This document shows positions 45,257 through 54,518 of a DNA stretch of 64,000 bases, piece after piece. A program made the translations under genes and the position numbers. Within the stretch, counting starts at the first letter, position 1; each line of letters begins with the position of its first letter. Location: positions 3,162,001-3,226,000 of the forward strand of contig NZ_CP083439.1 in NCBI RefSeq assembly GCF_021919125.1, read 5' to 3'. This DNA comes from Clavibacter sp. A6099. GTDB taxonomy: Bacteria > Actinomycetota > Actinomycetes > Actinomycetales > Microbacteriaceae. The notes under the pieces were generated by a model. That model was not told the DNA's origin. It did no database searches and saw only the letters and a list, made by a program, of their open reading frames with translations.

Positions 45257-45907
45257 ATGCCCGAGATCGTCGACCTGCCGCATCCCGGAGCCACCCTCGA
45301 ATTCGGAGAACCCGGCAGCCCCGTGGTCGTGCTCGTCCACGACGACCACGGCCGCCTCCCCTGGCTCGACCAGTACGCGCTCGCGCTCGCCCGCGCCGGC
45401 TTCCACGTGCTCGTGCCCGACCTCTACGACGGCCGCGCCACCCTCGACGACGGCCTCGCCGCGGGCCTCGCCGCCGAGCTCGACGTCGGGTTCGCCCTCG
45501 GCACGATCCGCGACGGCATCGACTCGGCGCGCGCCCGCGGATCCCGGCACGTGGGACTCGTCGGCTTCGCGCCCGGCGGCTGGCTCGCGCTCCTCGAGGC
45601 GCAGGACGGCGGCGCCGACGCGGTCGTCGCCTACTGCGCGAGCCTCGGCCCCCAGGAGCACGGCGTCATCCCGTGCGCGGTGCTCCTCCACCTCGCCGAG
45701 CACGACGAGTGGATCGACGACCAGCGGCCCGAGGAGTTCATCGGCCGGCTCCGCGAGCACGGCACCCCCATCGCCTCGCACACCTACCCCGGCACGACCC
45801 CCGTGTTCCCCGATGCCAGCCTCCGCGACCGCTTCGACCCCGACGCCGCGGCCCTCGCCTACCGCCGTACTGAGACGTTCCTGCTCGAGCATCTCGGAAA
45901 CCCGTGA
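45257..45907 (+). CDS. Dienelactone-hydrolase-fold protein without catalytic residues
   Basis: The protein of 216 residues follows the DLH alpha/beta-hydrolase plan (VVVLVHDDHGRLPWLDQYAL, GFHVLVPDLYDGRA). The nucleophile elbow is GFAPGG with Ala105 where Cys or Ser belongs, and the usual YPGxxHxF carries Thr-Pro instead of the histidine (YPGTTPVF, 177-184). It is therefore probably inactive as a hydrolase. The ATG is 6 nt after TAGGTT (45245-45250), suggesting a leaderless mRNA. Confidence 0.8.
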   Translation: MPEIVDLPHPGATLEFGEPGSPVVVLVHDDHGRLPWLDQYALALARAGFHVLVPDLYDGRATLDDGLAAGLAAELDVGFALGTIRDGIDSARARGSRHVGLVGFAPGGWLALLEAQDGGADAVVAYCASLGPQEHGVIPCAVLLHLAEHDEWIDDQRPEEFIGRLREHGTPIASHTYPGTTPVFPDASLRDRFDPDAAALAYRRTETFLLEHLGNP

Positions 45908-46007
45908 CCGATCAGTGTCACATCGGCACCAATCCGGTCGCTTACGCGGTACGAATGTAGGGAGCCTGGGAGAACCCCGGCTCTTCCCTACCAGTGGAGG
46001 CACCATC

Positions 46008-46427
46008 ATGAGCTCATCCCCGAACCGCCTGCTCGGCACCGTCTTCGGCGCCGTCTACGTCCTCGTCGGCCTTCTCGGCTTCTTGTTCCCGCCGCAGAGC
46101 GGGGGCTTCTTCTCCTCCGACGGCGGCCTGCTGCTCGGGATCTTCATGGTGAACCCGTTCCACAACGTGGCCCACCTCCTCATCGGCGCGGCCCTCCTCA
46201 TCGGCGGCCTCTCCAGCGTCGCGTCGGCCAAGGCCGTGAACTCCACCATCGGATTCGCGTACCTCGCCCTCGGCATCGTCGGCTTCTTCCTCGTGAACAC
46301 CGACTTCAACATCCTCGCGCTCAACACCGCGGACCACTTCCTGCACCTCGGCAGCGCCGTCGTGCTGCTGATCGTGGGCCTCGGCGCCGAGAAGGGCGTG
46401 CGCAACCGCGCCGCCCGCGCCGCCTAG
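46008..46427 (+). CDS. DUF4383 membrane protein
   Basis: The protein of 139 residues has four helices and the DUF4383 block LLLGIFMVNPFHNVAHLLIGA, followed by HFLHLGSAVVLLIVGLGA. The function is unknown. GGAGG lies before the ATG at 46008. An upstream region with TACGAAT-like sequence may carry the promoter. Such genes are often stress-induced, but nothing in this window proves it. Confidence 0.85.
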   Translation: MSSSPNRLLGTVFGAVYVLVGLLGFLFPPQSGGFFSSDGGLLLGIFMVNPFHNVAHLLIGAALLIGGLSSVASAKAVNSTIGFAYLALGIVGFFLVNTDFNILALNTADHFLHLGSAVVLLIVGLGAEKGVRNRAARAA

Positions 46428-46483
46428 GCAGCGCACCCGCCGCGCCGCTGCACCGGGCGCGTCACGCAACGCATCACCAGCAC

Positions 46484-46530
46484 CCGCACGACAGCACCAC
46501 CGCACGACAGCACGCAGCACCGCACCACCC
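46484..46530. repeat. Short repeats (CGCACGACAGCAC units)
   Basis: CGCACGACAGCAC occurs twice in tandem-like arrangement with related CAGCACC units in the gap between two membrane-protein genes. No function is evident. Confidence 0.55.
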
Positions 46531-46561
46531 GCGGCGCCCGGGACGACGAAGGGACCAGCAC

Positions 46562-47260
46562 GTGTCACTGCTCATCCGCCACTGGCTGGCCCTCGCCGCC
46601 CTGGGCGCCGCGCTCATCCACCTCGCCGTCGGCGCGGGATCACCGCCCGCGGCCATGGTGGCCCTCCTCCTCATCGGCCTCGCCGAGGGCGCGTGGGCCA
46701 TCGCGGTCCTCCGCTCCGACCGCCTCCCGCTCCCGGGTTGGGCCGCCCTCGGCGCGCTCGTCCCGGTCGCCGGCTGGGCGCTCCTCGTGACCGCGGCGGT
46801 CGTCATGTCCGCCCCCGGCATCACGAGCGACCTGCCCGCGATCCCCATGCTCGCCGCCACCCTGCTCGACCTCGTGGTCGCCGCGGTCGTCGGCCGCCAC
46901 CTGCGCTCCCGCGCCGAGTCCGAGGCCCAGGCCGCGTGCACGGCCGTCGAGGCCACGTTCCCGGCCGACGTCGCGCTCGTCGGATCCGGCGCCCCGCTCC
47001 CGTCCGCCGCCGCGTCGCCCGCCGTCGTGGCCTCCGCGCTGCCGACCGCCGCCAGCGCCGGGGACGCCTCCCCCATGGGTCCCGAGCCCGAGCGCACGGG
47101 CGGCCGCTACCTCGTCGGCGTGCTCGTGGGCGCCTTCGTCGTCGCGGGCCTCGTCACCCCGGCCCTCTCGCTCACGCGCGCCGGCGAGTTCGCCGTCCCG
47201 CACGGCCAGCACAGCTCCATCGACCTCGACGGCATCCAGGGCGAGCACTCCGGCCACTGA
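46562..47260 (+). CDS. Membrane protein, unknown function
   Basis: The protein of 232 residues has four N-terminal helices (LALAALGAALIHLAVGAG, AMVALLLIGLAEGAWAIAVL, GALVPVAGWALLVTAAVVM, AATLLDLVVAAVVG), an Ala/Pro/Ser-rich loop and a final helix before a His-containing tail (HGQHSSIDLDG, GEHSGH). I do not recognise the family. It has a GTG start and GC-rich native codon use. It may be cotranscribed with the DUF4383 gene. Confidence 0.72.
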   Translation: MSLLIRHWLALAALGAALIHLAVGAGSPPAAMVALLLIGLAEGAWAIAVLRSDRLPLPGWAALGALVPVAGWALLVTAAVVMSAPGITSDLPAIPMLAATLLDLVVAAVVGRHLRSRAESEAQAACTAVEATFPADVALVGSGAPLPSAAASPAVVASALPTAASAGDASPMGPEPERTGGRYLVGVLVGAFVVAGLVTPALSLTRAGEFAVPHGQHSSIDLDGIQGEHSGH

Positions 47261-47290
47261 GCCGGCCCCCGCCAGCCATGGCCCTCGGGG

Positions 47291-48592
47291 TCAGCTCGCG
47301 GGCGCCACCGCCGGCGTCACGCGGATCCTGGTCGCCTCGCTCATGAACCGCCGCACGTTCTCGTCGACGATGATGTCGCCCGGGCGCAGCGGCCGCGTGA
47401 GGAACAGGCCGTCGATGTCGGTGATCCGGCTGAGCGCCACGTAGGTCTGCCCGGGGCTGAACACGCGCGCACCCAGATCCACGATCGCCCGGTCGTACGT
47501 CTTGCCCTGCGACTTGTGGATGGTGACCGCCCACGCGAGCCGCAGCGGGAACTGCGTGAAGTCGGCCACGACGTCGCGCCGCAGCTGCTTCGTCGTGGGC
47601 GAGTACGAGTACTTGTGCTTCTCCCACGTGACCGGCTCGACCTCGTGCACGACGCCGTCGAGCTCCACGTACACGTTGGTGTCGATGCGCGTGACCACGC
47701 CGACGGATCCGTTGACCCAGCGCTGGTCGACGTCGTTGCGGAGGAACATCACCTGCGCGCCGATCTTGAGGTCGAGCTTCTCGTCGGCCGGGTACGTGCG
47801 TCCGCCGAAGTCGCCCGTGACGTCGGCGGTGGCGGTGAGCGAGCGGCCGGGCAGGCGCTTGAGGGCCTCGGCGTTGATCCGGTTCACGGTGTCGTTGCGC
47901 GTGGCCAGCGTGATGGCGCCGTCGGTGGGGGCGGGACGCGCGCCCGCGGCGTTGAGGACGCCCGCGATCTCCGCCGTGACGCGACCGTGGCGCACGGCGT
48001 TGAGCATCTCCTTGAACGCCTCCTCGTGCTGCCGGTGGATCTCGGTGAGCTCGTAGATCCGCAGCTGCGCCTCCTCCCACACCTTCGCGTCGAAGAACCA
48101 CATGGAGCGGTAGCGGTCGGCGAAGTAGGCGCGCTCGTCGCCGTCGCCCGGCACGGGGGCCAGCTGGTACGGATCCCCGAACAGCACGACCTGCACGCCG
48201 CCGAACGGCACGTCCTTCTTGTGGCGGGCCTGGCGGAGGCTGCGGTCGATGGCGTCGACGAGATCCGCGTTGACCATGGAGACCTCGTCGATGACGAGCG
48301 TGTCGATGGTGTTGAGGAGCTTCCGCAGCTCGCCGGTCTGCTCGATCTCCTCGTCGGCGATGACCCCGATGGGCAGCTTGAACAGCGAGTGGATGGTCTG
48401 GCCGCCGACGTTGAGCGCCGCGACGCCCGTGGGCGCGCAGATCACGATCTGCTTCTCGGTGTTCCACGACAGGTGCGTGAGGAGGGTCGACTTGCCGGTG
48501 CCTGCCCGGCCCGTGACGAAGATGTGGTCGCGCGTGCCCTCGATGGCCTGGAAGACCGCGGCCTGCTCCGGGGAGAGGGGGACCGTGCTCAC
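47291..48592 (-). CDS. Pif1-like SF1 helicase
   Basis: The protein of 433 residues has helicase motifs: Walker A VTGRAGTGKST, APTGVAALNVGG, Walker B VIDEVSMVN, FGDPYQLAPV, and the C-terminal WAVTIHKSQGKTYDR and YVALSRITDIDGL. This set is that of Pif1-type 5'-3' helicases. The N-terminus lacks any extra domain, so it is short for the family. CAGGAG precedes the GTG at 48592. Its target (DNA replication or repair) is inferred from the family. Confidence 0.92.
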   Translation of the reverse strand: MSTVPLSPEQAAVFQAIEGTRDHIFVTGRAGTGKSTLLTHLSWNTEKQIVICAPTGVAALNVGGQTIHSLFKLPIGVIADEEIEQTGELRKLLNTIDTLVIDEVSMVNADLVDAIDRSLRQARHKKDVPFGGVQVVLFGDPYQLAPVPGDGDERAYFADRYRSMWFFDAKVWEEAQLRIYELTEIHRQHEEAFKEMLNAVRHGRVTAEIAGVLNAAGARPAPTDGAITLATRNDTVNRINAEALKRLPGRSLTATADVTGDFGGRTYPADEKLDLKIGAQVMFLRNDVDQRWVNGSVGVVTRIDTNVYVELDGVVHEVEPVTWEKHKYSYSPTTKQLRRDVVADFTQFPLRLAWAVTIHKSQGKTYDRAIVDLGARVFSPGQTYVALSRITDIDGLFLTRPLRPGDIIVDENVRRFMSEATRIRVTPAVAPAS

Positions 48593-48723
48593 GCGGGGCT
48601 CCTGGCGGGTCGAGGGTGGATGCCGCGCGGATCGACGGCGGCGGCGCGGCGCGGATGCGCACTCGAATCTACCCCGGCCCCGCGACGGGGAGGCGCGGAT
48701 CCCCCGCCCGTAGGATGATCCGC

Positions 48724-49743
48724 ATGCCGAGCCCCGCCGTCGACGCGCGCGGCGAGCTCCGTCGGGCCGTCGTCGTCTGGTCCCTCCTCGCGGCGCTCCT
48801 CGTCGGCGCGTTCCTCGGCACCGTCGCCGCGCTCAACCAGGGCACCTACAGCGCCCACGGCTTCGTGCGCTCCTACCTCGACGCGCTCGCCCGCGAGGAC
48901 AGCCGCGACGCGCTCGCGACCCCCGGCGTCGTGCTGCCGGAGGACGGCAGCCGCGCCCTCCTCGACGCCCGTGCGATGTCCGGCCTCGCCGACGTGGAGC
49001 TGGTCTCGGACGAGCCCGCGGGCGGCGGCGAGCGCGCGGTCACGTACTCCTACACGCTGCCGTCGGGGCCCGGATCCACCGAGTTCCGCGTGCGCGAGAC
49101 CCCCGCTGCACTCGGTCTCTTCGCGCGGTGGGAGTTCGCGACGAGCCCGGTCGCATCCGTCGACCTCGAGCTGCGGCACGCCTCCACGTTCACGGCCAAC
49201 GGGGTCGCCGTCGCGGCGACTCCGGGCGGCGAGACGGCAGCGGGTGCCGGATCCACGTACCTCGTGCTCGCGCCCGCCTCCCTCGCGCTCGACCACGCGT
49301 CCGAGTACCTCCAGTCCGCGGACGCCGAGGTCGCGGTCACGGAGCCCGGCAGCGTCGTGCCGGCGCGCATCGACGCCGAGCCGACCGACGACCTCGTCGC
49401 CTCCGTGCAGTCCGAGGTCGAGGCGTACCTGACGGAGTGCACGACGCAGGCCGTGCTCTTCCCGTCGGGCTGCCCGTTCGGGAAGACGATCCGCGACCGG
49501 ATCACCGCGCCGCCCGTGTGGAGCATGACGGCCATGCCGCAGATCACCCTGCAGCCGGCGAGCGACGACCCCGCGGACCTCGACTGGGTGGTGCCGTCGA
49601 CCGTCGGCACCGCGCACATCCAGGTGCCCGTCCGCTCGCTCTACGACGGCAGCGTGAAGGACCTCGACGAGGACGTGCCGTTCAGCGTGGGGTGGCGCGT
49701 GAGCGTGGACGACACGTCGGGCGTGAAGATCCAGGGCCTGTAG
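48724..49743 (+). CDS. Single-pass membrane protein of unknown function
   Basis: The protein of 339 residues has one N-terminal helix (VVVWSLLAALLVGAFLGTVAAL), then an extracytoplasmic part with FVRSYLDALAREDSRDAL and a two-cysteine region (LTECTTQAVLFPSGCPFG). It resembles actinobacterial anchored proteins with NTF2-like repeats but is not named. The ATG at 48724 follows TAGGAT (48711-48716) by 7 nt, so leaderless expression is likely. Confidence 0.72.
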   Translation: MPSPAVDARGELRRAVVVWSLLAALLVGAFLGTVAALNQGTYSAHGFVRSYLDALAREDSRDALATPGVVLPEDGSRALLDARAMSGLADVELVSDEPAGGGERAVTYSYTLPSGPGSTEFRVRETPAALGLFARWEFATSPVASVDLELRHASTFTANGVAVAATPGGETAAGAGSTYLVLAPASLALDHASEYLQSADAEVAVTEPGSVVPARIDAEPTDDLVASVQSEVEAYLTECTTQAVLFPSGCPFGKTIRDRITAPPVWSMTAMPQITLQPASDDPADLDWVVPSTVGTAHIQVPVRSLYDGSVKDLDEDVPFSVGWRVSVDDTSGVKIQGL

Positions 49744-49858
49744 CCGCCCACGGCACCCTCCCCCGGCGTCACGGTGCGGTGCGGGCACGGCAGGGCCAGG
49801 ATCGGGACGCAACAGGGTCCGTGCGACCGCGGGGATCCGTCACCCGAGGAGCGCCCCC

Positions 49859-50284
49859 ATGTCCGCGATCATGACCCCGTACCTGTCCTTCCGCGACCAG
49901 GCCGCCGACGCGCTCCGCTTCTACCAGGGGGTGTTCGGCGGCGAGCTCGCGATGACCACCTTCGGCGAGCAGGGCATGAGCCCGGACCCGGCGGAGGCCG
50001 ACAAGGTCATGCACGGCCGGCTGGACTCGCGCGCGGGCTTCGTGCTCATGGCGTCGGACACCCCGGCGTCGATGGGCGTGCCGAGCGGATCCGCCATCAC
50101 GCTCTCGCTCTCGGGCGACGACGCGGTCGTGCTCGACGGCTGGTGGGACGCGCTCACGGCTGACGGCACGATCGTGCTGCCGCTCGAGCTCGCGCCGTGG
50201 GGCGAGCGGTTCGGCATGTGCACGGACCGGTACGGGATCGACTGGATGGTGTCGATCGCGGAGGCCTCCCCGCCGGCCGCCTGA
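49859..50284 (+). CDS. VOC-family (PhnB-like) protein
   Basis: The protein of 141 residues reads TPYLSFRDQAADALRFYQGVFGG at its start and later FGMCTDRYGIDWMVSI, the PhnB/3-demethylubiquinone-like glyoxalase fold. Family members bind small ligands, and many have no proven enzyme function. The gene lies convergent to the iron transporter operon. GAGGAG precedes the ATG. Confidence 0.9.
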   Translation: MSAIMTPYLSFRDQAADALRFYQGVFGGELAMTTFGEQGMSPDPAEADKVMHGRLDSRAGFVLMASDTPASMGVPSGSAITLSLSGDDAVVLDGWWDALTADGTIVLPLELAPWGERFGMCTDRYGIDWMVSIAEASPPAA

Positions 50285-50306
50285 TCCGGCCCGCGGGGTC
50301 CGGGGC

Positions 50307-51185
50307 TCAGGCCCAGCGGCCGCCGCGCGGCACGATGAGCGGCGTGTGCGAGACGGGGTCGTCGATCACCAGGCACGGGAGGCCGAAGACCTCCTCCACG
50401 AGCTCGGCCGTGACGATGTCGCGCGGGGCGCCGGAGGAGACGACGCGGCCGTCCTTCATCACGATGAGGTGGTCGGCGTAGCGGGCGGCGTGGTTGAGGT
50501 CGTGCAGCACGGCGACGATGGTGCTGCCGTCGCGATGCAGGTCGGCCAGGAGGTCGAGCAGCTCGATCTGGTGGGCGATGTCGAGGAACGTCGTCGGCTC
50601 GTCGAGGAGCAGCACGGGCGTCTGCTGCGCGAGCGCCATCGCGACCCACACCCGCTGGCGCTGGCCGCCGGACAGCTCGTCGACGTGGCGGGCCGCGAGG
50701 TCGGCGACGCCGGTGGCGGCCATGGCCTCCTGCACGGCGTCCTCGTCGGTCGGGGTCCATTGGCGGATGAGGTTCTGGTGCGGGAAGCGGCCGCGCGCCA
50801 CGAGGTCGGCCACCGTGATCCCGTCGGGCGCGATGGCGCTCTGCGGGAGGAGGCCGACGATCCGCGCGACCTCCTTGGCCCGGTACGACGTCAGCGGCCG
50901 GTCGTCGAGGAGCACGCCGCCCGCGGTGGGCGCGAGCAGGCGCGACAGGGCGCGGAGCAGGGTCGACTTCCCGCACGCGTTCGGGCCGACGATCACCGTG
51001 AACGAGCGGTCGGGCACGGAGACATCGAGGTCCTCGGAGATCACCCGCCGGTCGTAGGACAGCGTGACGCCCTCGGCGCGGATGCGCGGGGCGGCGGGCG
51101 CTGCGGTGGCGGCCCGGGCGGTGTCGGTGGCGGTGTCGTCCACGGGTGGATCTCCCATCGGGTCGGGGGCGGCGGCGTCAGGCAC
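50307..51185 (-). CDS. Iron-siderophore ABC transporter ATP-binding protein
   Basis: The protein of 292 residues has Walker A GPNACGKST, signature LSGGQRQRV and Walker B VLLLDEPT, with the extra helix pattern of FepC-type ATPases. It drives siderophore uptake with the two FecCD permeases encoded upstream. The GTG at 51185 overlaps the permease end by 8 nt and has GAGG 8 nt away. An in-frame ATG at 51158 is an alternative. Confidence 0.93.
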   Translation of the reverse strand: MPDAAAPDPMGDPPVDDTATDTARAATAAPAAPRIRAEGVTLSYDRRVISEDLDVSVPDRSFTVIVGPNACGKSTLLRALSRLLAPTAGGVLLDDRPLTSYRAKEVARIVGLLPQSAIAPDGITVADLVARGRFPHQNLIRQWTPTDEDAVQEAMAATGVADLAARHVDELSGGQRQRVWVAMALAQQTPVLLLDEPTTFLDIAHQIELLDLLADLHRDGSTIVAVLHDLNHAARYADHLIVMKDGRVVSSGAPRDIVTAELVEEVFGLPCLVIDDPVSHTPLIVPRGGRWA

Positions 51186-52272
51186 GGCGGGATGCCTCGC
51201 GGATCAGCAGCGCGATCAGGTAGGCGCCGCCGACGACGACCGTGACGATGCCGACGGGCACCGTCCCGGGCAGCGCATGCTGGGCGGCGAAGTCGGCGGC
51301 GAGGAGCAGCAGGCCGCCCGTGAGCGCGGCCGGCGCGAGCGGCAGGCCGGCGCTCCGCGTCAGGCGGCGGGCGATCTGCGGGGCCGCGAGCGCGACGAAC
51401 GCGATGGGGCCTGCGGCAGCGGTCACGATCGCCGTGAGGGCGACCCCGAGGATCAGCAGCGCCAGGCGCGTGGGCTCGGCCCGCACGCCGTGGGCTCGAG
51501 CGGCGTCGTCGCCGAGCTCGAGCTGCCGGAGCGGCGCGGACAGCAGCAGGATCGCCGGCGCGAGCAAGAGGACGGCGACGAAGGCCGGCAGCGCACGGTC
51601 CCAGCCGACGAGGGCGAGGGATCCGGCGCCCCAGATGGACGCGGCCATGGCGACCTCGGTGCCCGCCTTCAGCAGCAGGAACGTGTTGACCCCGTGCAGG
51701 ACGGCCGTGACGGCGATGCCCGTGATGATCAGCCGGAACCCCTGCACGCCGCCACGGTATGCGAGCAGGTAGACGACGAGCGCCGTGCCGAGCCCGCCCG
51801 CGAGCGCGCCGACCGCCGTGGGCAGGAAGGCCGCGCCCGCCAGCGTCGTGACGATCAGCGCGCCCGTGTACGAGCCCGTCGAGAAGCCGATGATGTCCGG
51901 GGATCCGAGCGGGTTGCGCGTGAGCGACTGGAACACGGCGCCCGCGACCCCGAGCGCCGCGCCGAACGCGAGCGCGGCGAGCACGCGCGGCAGGCGCCAC
52001 TCGAGGACGATGGTGGACGCGAAGGAGCCGTCGGGGAGCGCCATCGCGCGGATCACCTCGGGCACCGTGAGCGGGAAGTCGCCGGTGCCGAGCGCCACCA
52101 GCGCGAGGGCGACGGTCGCGACGGCGAGCGCCGCGCCGACGAGCACCTCGCGGCGCTGCAGGCGGATCCCCACCACGGGCAGGCGGATGGTGCCGGCCAC
52201 CCCGGCGCCGGACCTGGCGGCGGCGGATCGGGTCGCGGACGGGCGGCGGCCGGCGCGGGCGGGCGCGCTCAC
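51178..52272 (-). CDS. FecCD-family siderophore permease
   Basis: The protein of 364 residues has about ten helices and the FecCD blocks LEWRLPRVLAALAFGAALGV, GAVFQSLTRNPLGSPDI and AGPIAFVALAAPQIARRL. Its N-terminus is a basic Ala/Arg-rich lead. The GTG start overlaps the first permease stop by 4 nt. The two permeases form the heterodimeric channel. Confidence 0.93.
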   Translation of the reverse strand: MSAPARAGRRPSATRSAAARSGAGVAGTIRLPVVGIRLQRREVLVGAALAVATVALALVALGTGDFPLTVPEVIRAMALPDGSFASTIVLEWRLPRVLAALAFGAALGVAGAVFQSLTRNPLGSPDIIGFSTGSYTGALIVTTLAGAAFLPTAVGALAGGLGTALVVYLLAYRGGVQGFRLIITGIAVTAVLHGVNTFLLLKAGTEVAMAASIWGAGSLALVGWDRALPAFVAVLLLAPAILLLSAPLRQLELGDDAARAHGVRAEPTRLALLILGVALTAIVTAAAGPIAFVALAAPQIARRLTRSAGLPLAPAALTGGLLLLAADFAAQHALPGTVPVGIVTVVVGGAYLIALLIREASRRA

Positions 52273-53327
52273 AGCGCCGACGCCCTCTGCCGGCGGACGA
52301 GCAGGATCAGCACGGGTGCGCCCAGCACGGCCGTCACGATCCCGGCGGGCAGCTCGGCCGGCCGCAGCACGATCCGGCCCACGATGTCGGCCGCCAGCAG
52401 CAGCACCGGCGCCAGCACGATCGTGTACGCGAGGATCCAGCGCTGGTCGGGGCCGACGATCCAGCGCGCGATGTGCGGGATCATCAGCCCCACGAACGCG
52501 ATCGGCCCGGCCATCGCGGTGGCGCCCCCCGCGAGCAGCGTCACGGCGACCACGGCAACGGCCCGCACCACGACGACGTTCGCCCCGAGGGAGCGCGCGA
52601 GGTCGTCGCCGAGCGCGACCGCGTCGAGGCTCCGGGCGATGAGGGCGGCGAGCAGCACGCCCGCCGCGAGGAACGGCGCGACCGGCGCGAGGGCGTCCCA
52701 GCCGCGGTCCTGCAGCGAGCCCGACTCCCACGCGCGCATCGCGCTGAAGCCCTGCGGGTCGGCCAGCAGCATCCCCGAGGTGATGCCCGCGAGCACCGCG
52801 CCGAGGGCGACGCCGGCCAGCGTGAGGCGCACCGGATCCCCGCCGCCGCGCCCCGCGGATCCCACGACGTAGACCACCACGGCCGCCACCAGCGCCCCGC
52901 CGAAGGCGAACCACAGGTAACCGCTCACGGCGGTCACGCCGAGCACGCCCGTCGCGATGGCGACCGCGAACGCCGAGCCGGCGGTGACGCCGAGGATGCC
53001 GGGATCCGCCAGCGGGTTCCGCGTGACGGCCTGGATGAGCGCGCCCGCGACCCCGAGCGCGAGGCCCGCGGCGAGGCCCGCGAGGGTGCGCGGGATGCGG
53101 AGGTCGGTGATCACGACGAGCTCGGCCGGGTCGCGCGGCCGGCCGGCGAGGGCGTCGACGACGGCGCCGAGCGGGATGTCCCGGGAGCCGATCGCGATGC
53201 TCGCGAGCGCCGCCAGCACGAGCACGCCGAGCGCCAGCAGCAGGCCCGCTGCGCGCGTCGGTCCGCTCCGCGCCCGGCCCTCTGGGGCGTCGGGAGCGGA
53301 GGCGCGCGCGAGGACCCGGAGCGACAT
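52269..53327 (-). CDS. FecCD-family siderophore permease
   Basis: The protein of 352 residues has about ten helices with ITDLRIPRTLAGLAAGLALG, GALIQAVTRNPLADPGI and AGPIAFVGLMIPHIARWIVG. It is the first gene of the leftward importer operon and is divergent from the siderophore-binding protein gene. The shared promoter carries an IdeR-like box. Confidence 0.93.
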   Translation of the reverse strand: MSLRVLARASAPDAPEGRARSGPTRAAGLLLALGVLVLAALASIAIGSRDIPLGAVVDALAGRPRDPAELVVITDLRIPRTLAGLAAGLALGVAGALIQAVTRNPLADPGILGVTAGSAFAVAIATGVLGVTAVSGYLWFAFGGALVAAVVVYVVGSAGRGGGDPVRLTLAGVALGAVLAGITSGMLLADPQGFSAMRAWESGSLQDRGWDALAPVAPFLAAGVLLAALIARSLDAVALGDDLARSLGANVVVVRAVAVVAVTLLAGGATAMAGPIAFVGLMIPHIARWIVGPDQRWILAYTIVLAPVLLLAADIVGRIVLRPAELPAGIVTAVLGAPVLILLVRRQRASAL

Positions 53328-53350
53328 GGCCCGATGATCCTACCGTGCCC

Positions 53351-53369
53351 TTAGGTTAGGCTGCCCTTG
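53351..53369. promoter_or_regulatory. IdeR/DtxR-like iron box
   Basis: TTAGGTTAGGCTGCCCTTG matches the first 12 bases of the actinobacterial iron box (TTAGGTTAGGCT then AACC...) exactly, with a weaker right half. It lies between the divergent binding-protein and permease genes, so iron repression of the whole importer is likely. Confidence 0.8.
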
Positions 53370-53429
53370 CCTGACGGGATCCACACCGGTCCGTCAGCCC
53401 GCACCCGAACACCCGAGAGGCCCCGCACC

Positions 53430-54434
53430 ATGAGGTTCCCCACCACCGGCTCCGCGCTCGTCGCGCTCACCGTCGCGACGCTCGCCCTCACCGGATGCAC
53501 CGCCTCCTCCGACCCGGGTGCCTCGGCTCCGCCCGCGTCCGGATCCGCCACCGGCGCCTTCCCCGCGACCGTCGACACCAAGTTCGGCGCGGTCACCGTG
53601 CCGAGCGAGCCGAAGCGCGTCGTCGCCCTCGGCTGGGGCGACGCGGAGACCGCGCTCGCGCTCGGCGTCCAGCCCGTCGGCGCGTCCGACTGGCTCGGCT
53701 TCGGCGCCGACGCGGACGGCGTCGGCCCGTGGGCGCAGGGCCTCTACACGCAGAAGCCGCAGATCATCGAGACGCTCGAGCCCTCATACGAGGCGATCGC
53801 GGCGCTCAAGCCCGACCTCATCCTCGACACCAAGGGCTCCGGCGACCAGGCCCGCTACGACCGCCTCTCGCAGATCGCGCCCACGATTGGCGTGCCCGAG
53901 GGCGCCGACAGCTACCTCACCGACATGGAGGACCAGGTCGACATGGTCGCCGAGGCCCTCGGCCGGGAGGACCAGGGCGACGCCCTCCTCGACGCCGTCG
54001 ACCAGCGCTTCGACCAGGTCGAGGCCGCGCACCCGGACTGGAAGGGCAAGACGGCCACCGCCGCCACCAAGACCAGCGAGGGCTGGGGCGCCTACGCCGA
54101 GGGCAGCGAGCGCGTCGCGTTCCTCGAGCGCCTCGGCTTCGAGCAGAGCCCGACCATCGCGGGGATCCCCGTCAACGCCGGCGGCTTCTCCGTCGACATC
54201 TCGTCCGAGCAGCTCGACCTGCTCGACGCCGACGTGATCGTGGCGTTCCCGATCTTCATCGACAAGTCCGTCATCACCGACGACCCGCTGTGGCAGGCGA
54301 TCCCCGCGGTCGCGGCCGGCCACTCCATCGTCCTCGACGGCGACGTCTCGTCGGCCTACTCGATCGGCACCACGCTCTCCACCGGCTACGCGCTCGACCA
54401 GCTCGTGCCGCTGCTGGAGACCGCCACGAGCTGA
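53430..54434 (+). CDS. Iron-siderophore ABC transporter substrate-binding lipoprotein
   Basis: The protein of 334 residues has a signal peptide and lipobox (LTGC), then the FecB/FhuD fold: SEPKRVVALGWGDAETALALG, SYEAIAALKPDLILD and the C-terminal GHSIVLDGDVSSAYSIG. It captures the ferric siderophore outside the membrane and delivers it to the permeases. The ATG is at 53430. It is divergent from the permease genes. Confidence 0.93.
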   Translation: MRFPTTGSALVALTVATLALTGCTASSDPGASAPPASGSATGAFPATVDTKFGAVTVPSEPKRVVALGWGDAETALALGVQPVGASDWLGFGADADGVGPWAQGLYTQKPQIIETLEPSYEAIAALKPDLILDTKGSGDQARYDRLSQIAPTIGVPEGADSYLTDMEDQVDMVAEALGREDQGDALLDAVDQRFDQVEAAHPDWKGKTATAATKTSEGWGAYAEGSERVAFLERLGFEQSPTIAGIPVNAGGFSVDISSEQLDLLDADVIVAFPIFIDKSVITDDPLWQAIPAVAAGHSIVLDGDVSSAYSIGTTLSTGYALDQLVPLLETATS

Positions 54435-54451
54435 TCCGGATCCGCATCTCC

Positions 54452-54490
54452 CCGAGGGCCCGTCGCGCACGCAGCGCGGCGGGCCCTCGG
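54452..54490 (+). terminator. Terminator hairpin
   Basis: CCGAGGGCCCGTCGCG (54452-54467) pairs with 54475-54490 except for one T-G pair, a 16-bp stem. It follows the binding-protein gene and is also downstream of the convergent regulator gene. Confidence 0.82.
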
Positions 54491-54518
54491 CGTCGCTACG
54501 GCCCCGCGCCTTTCGGAC

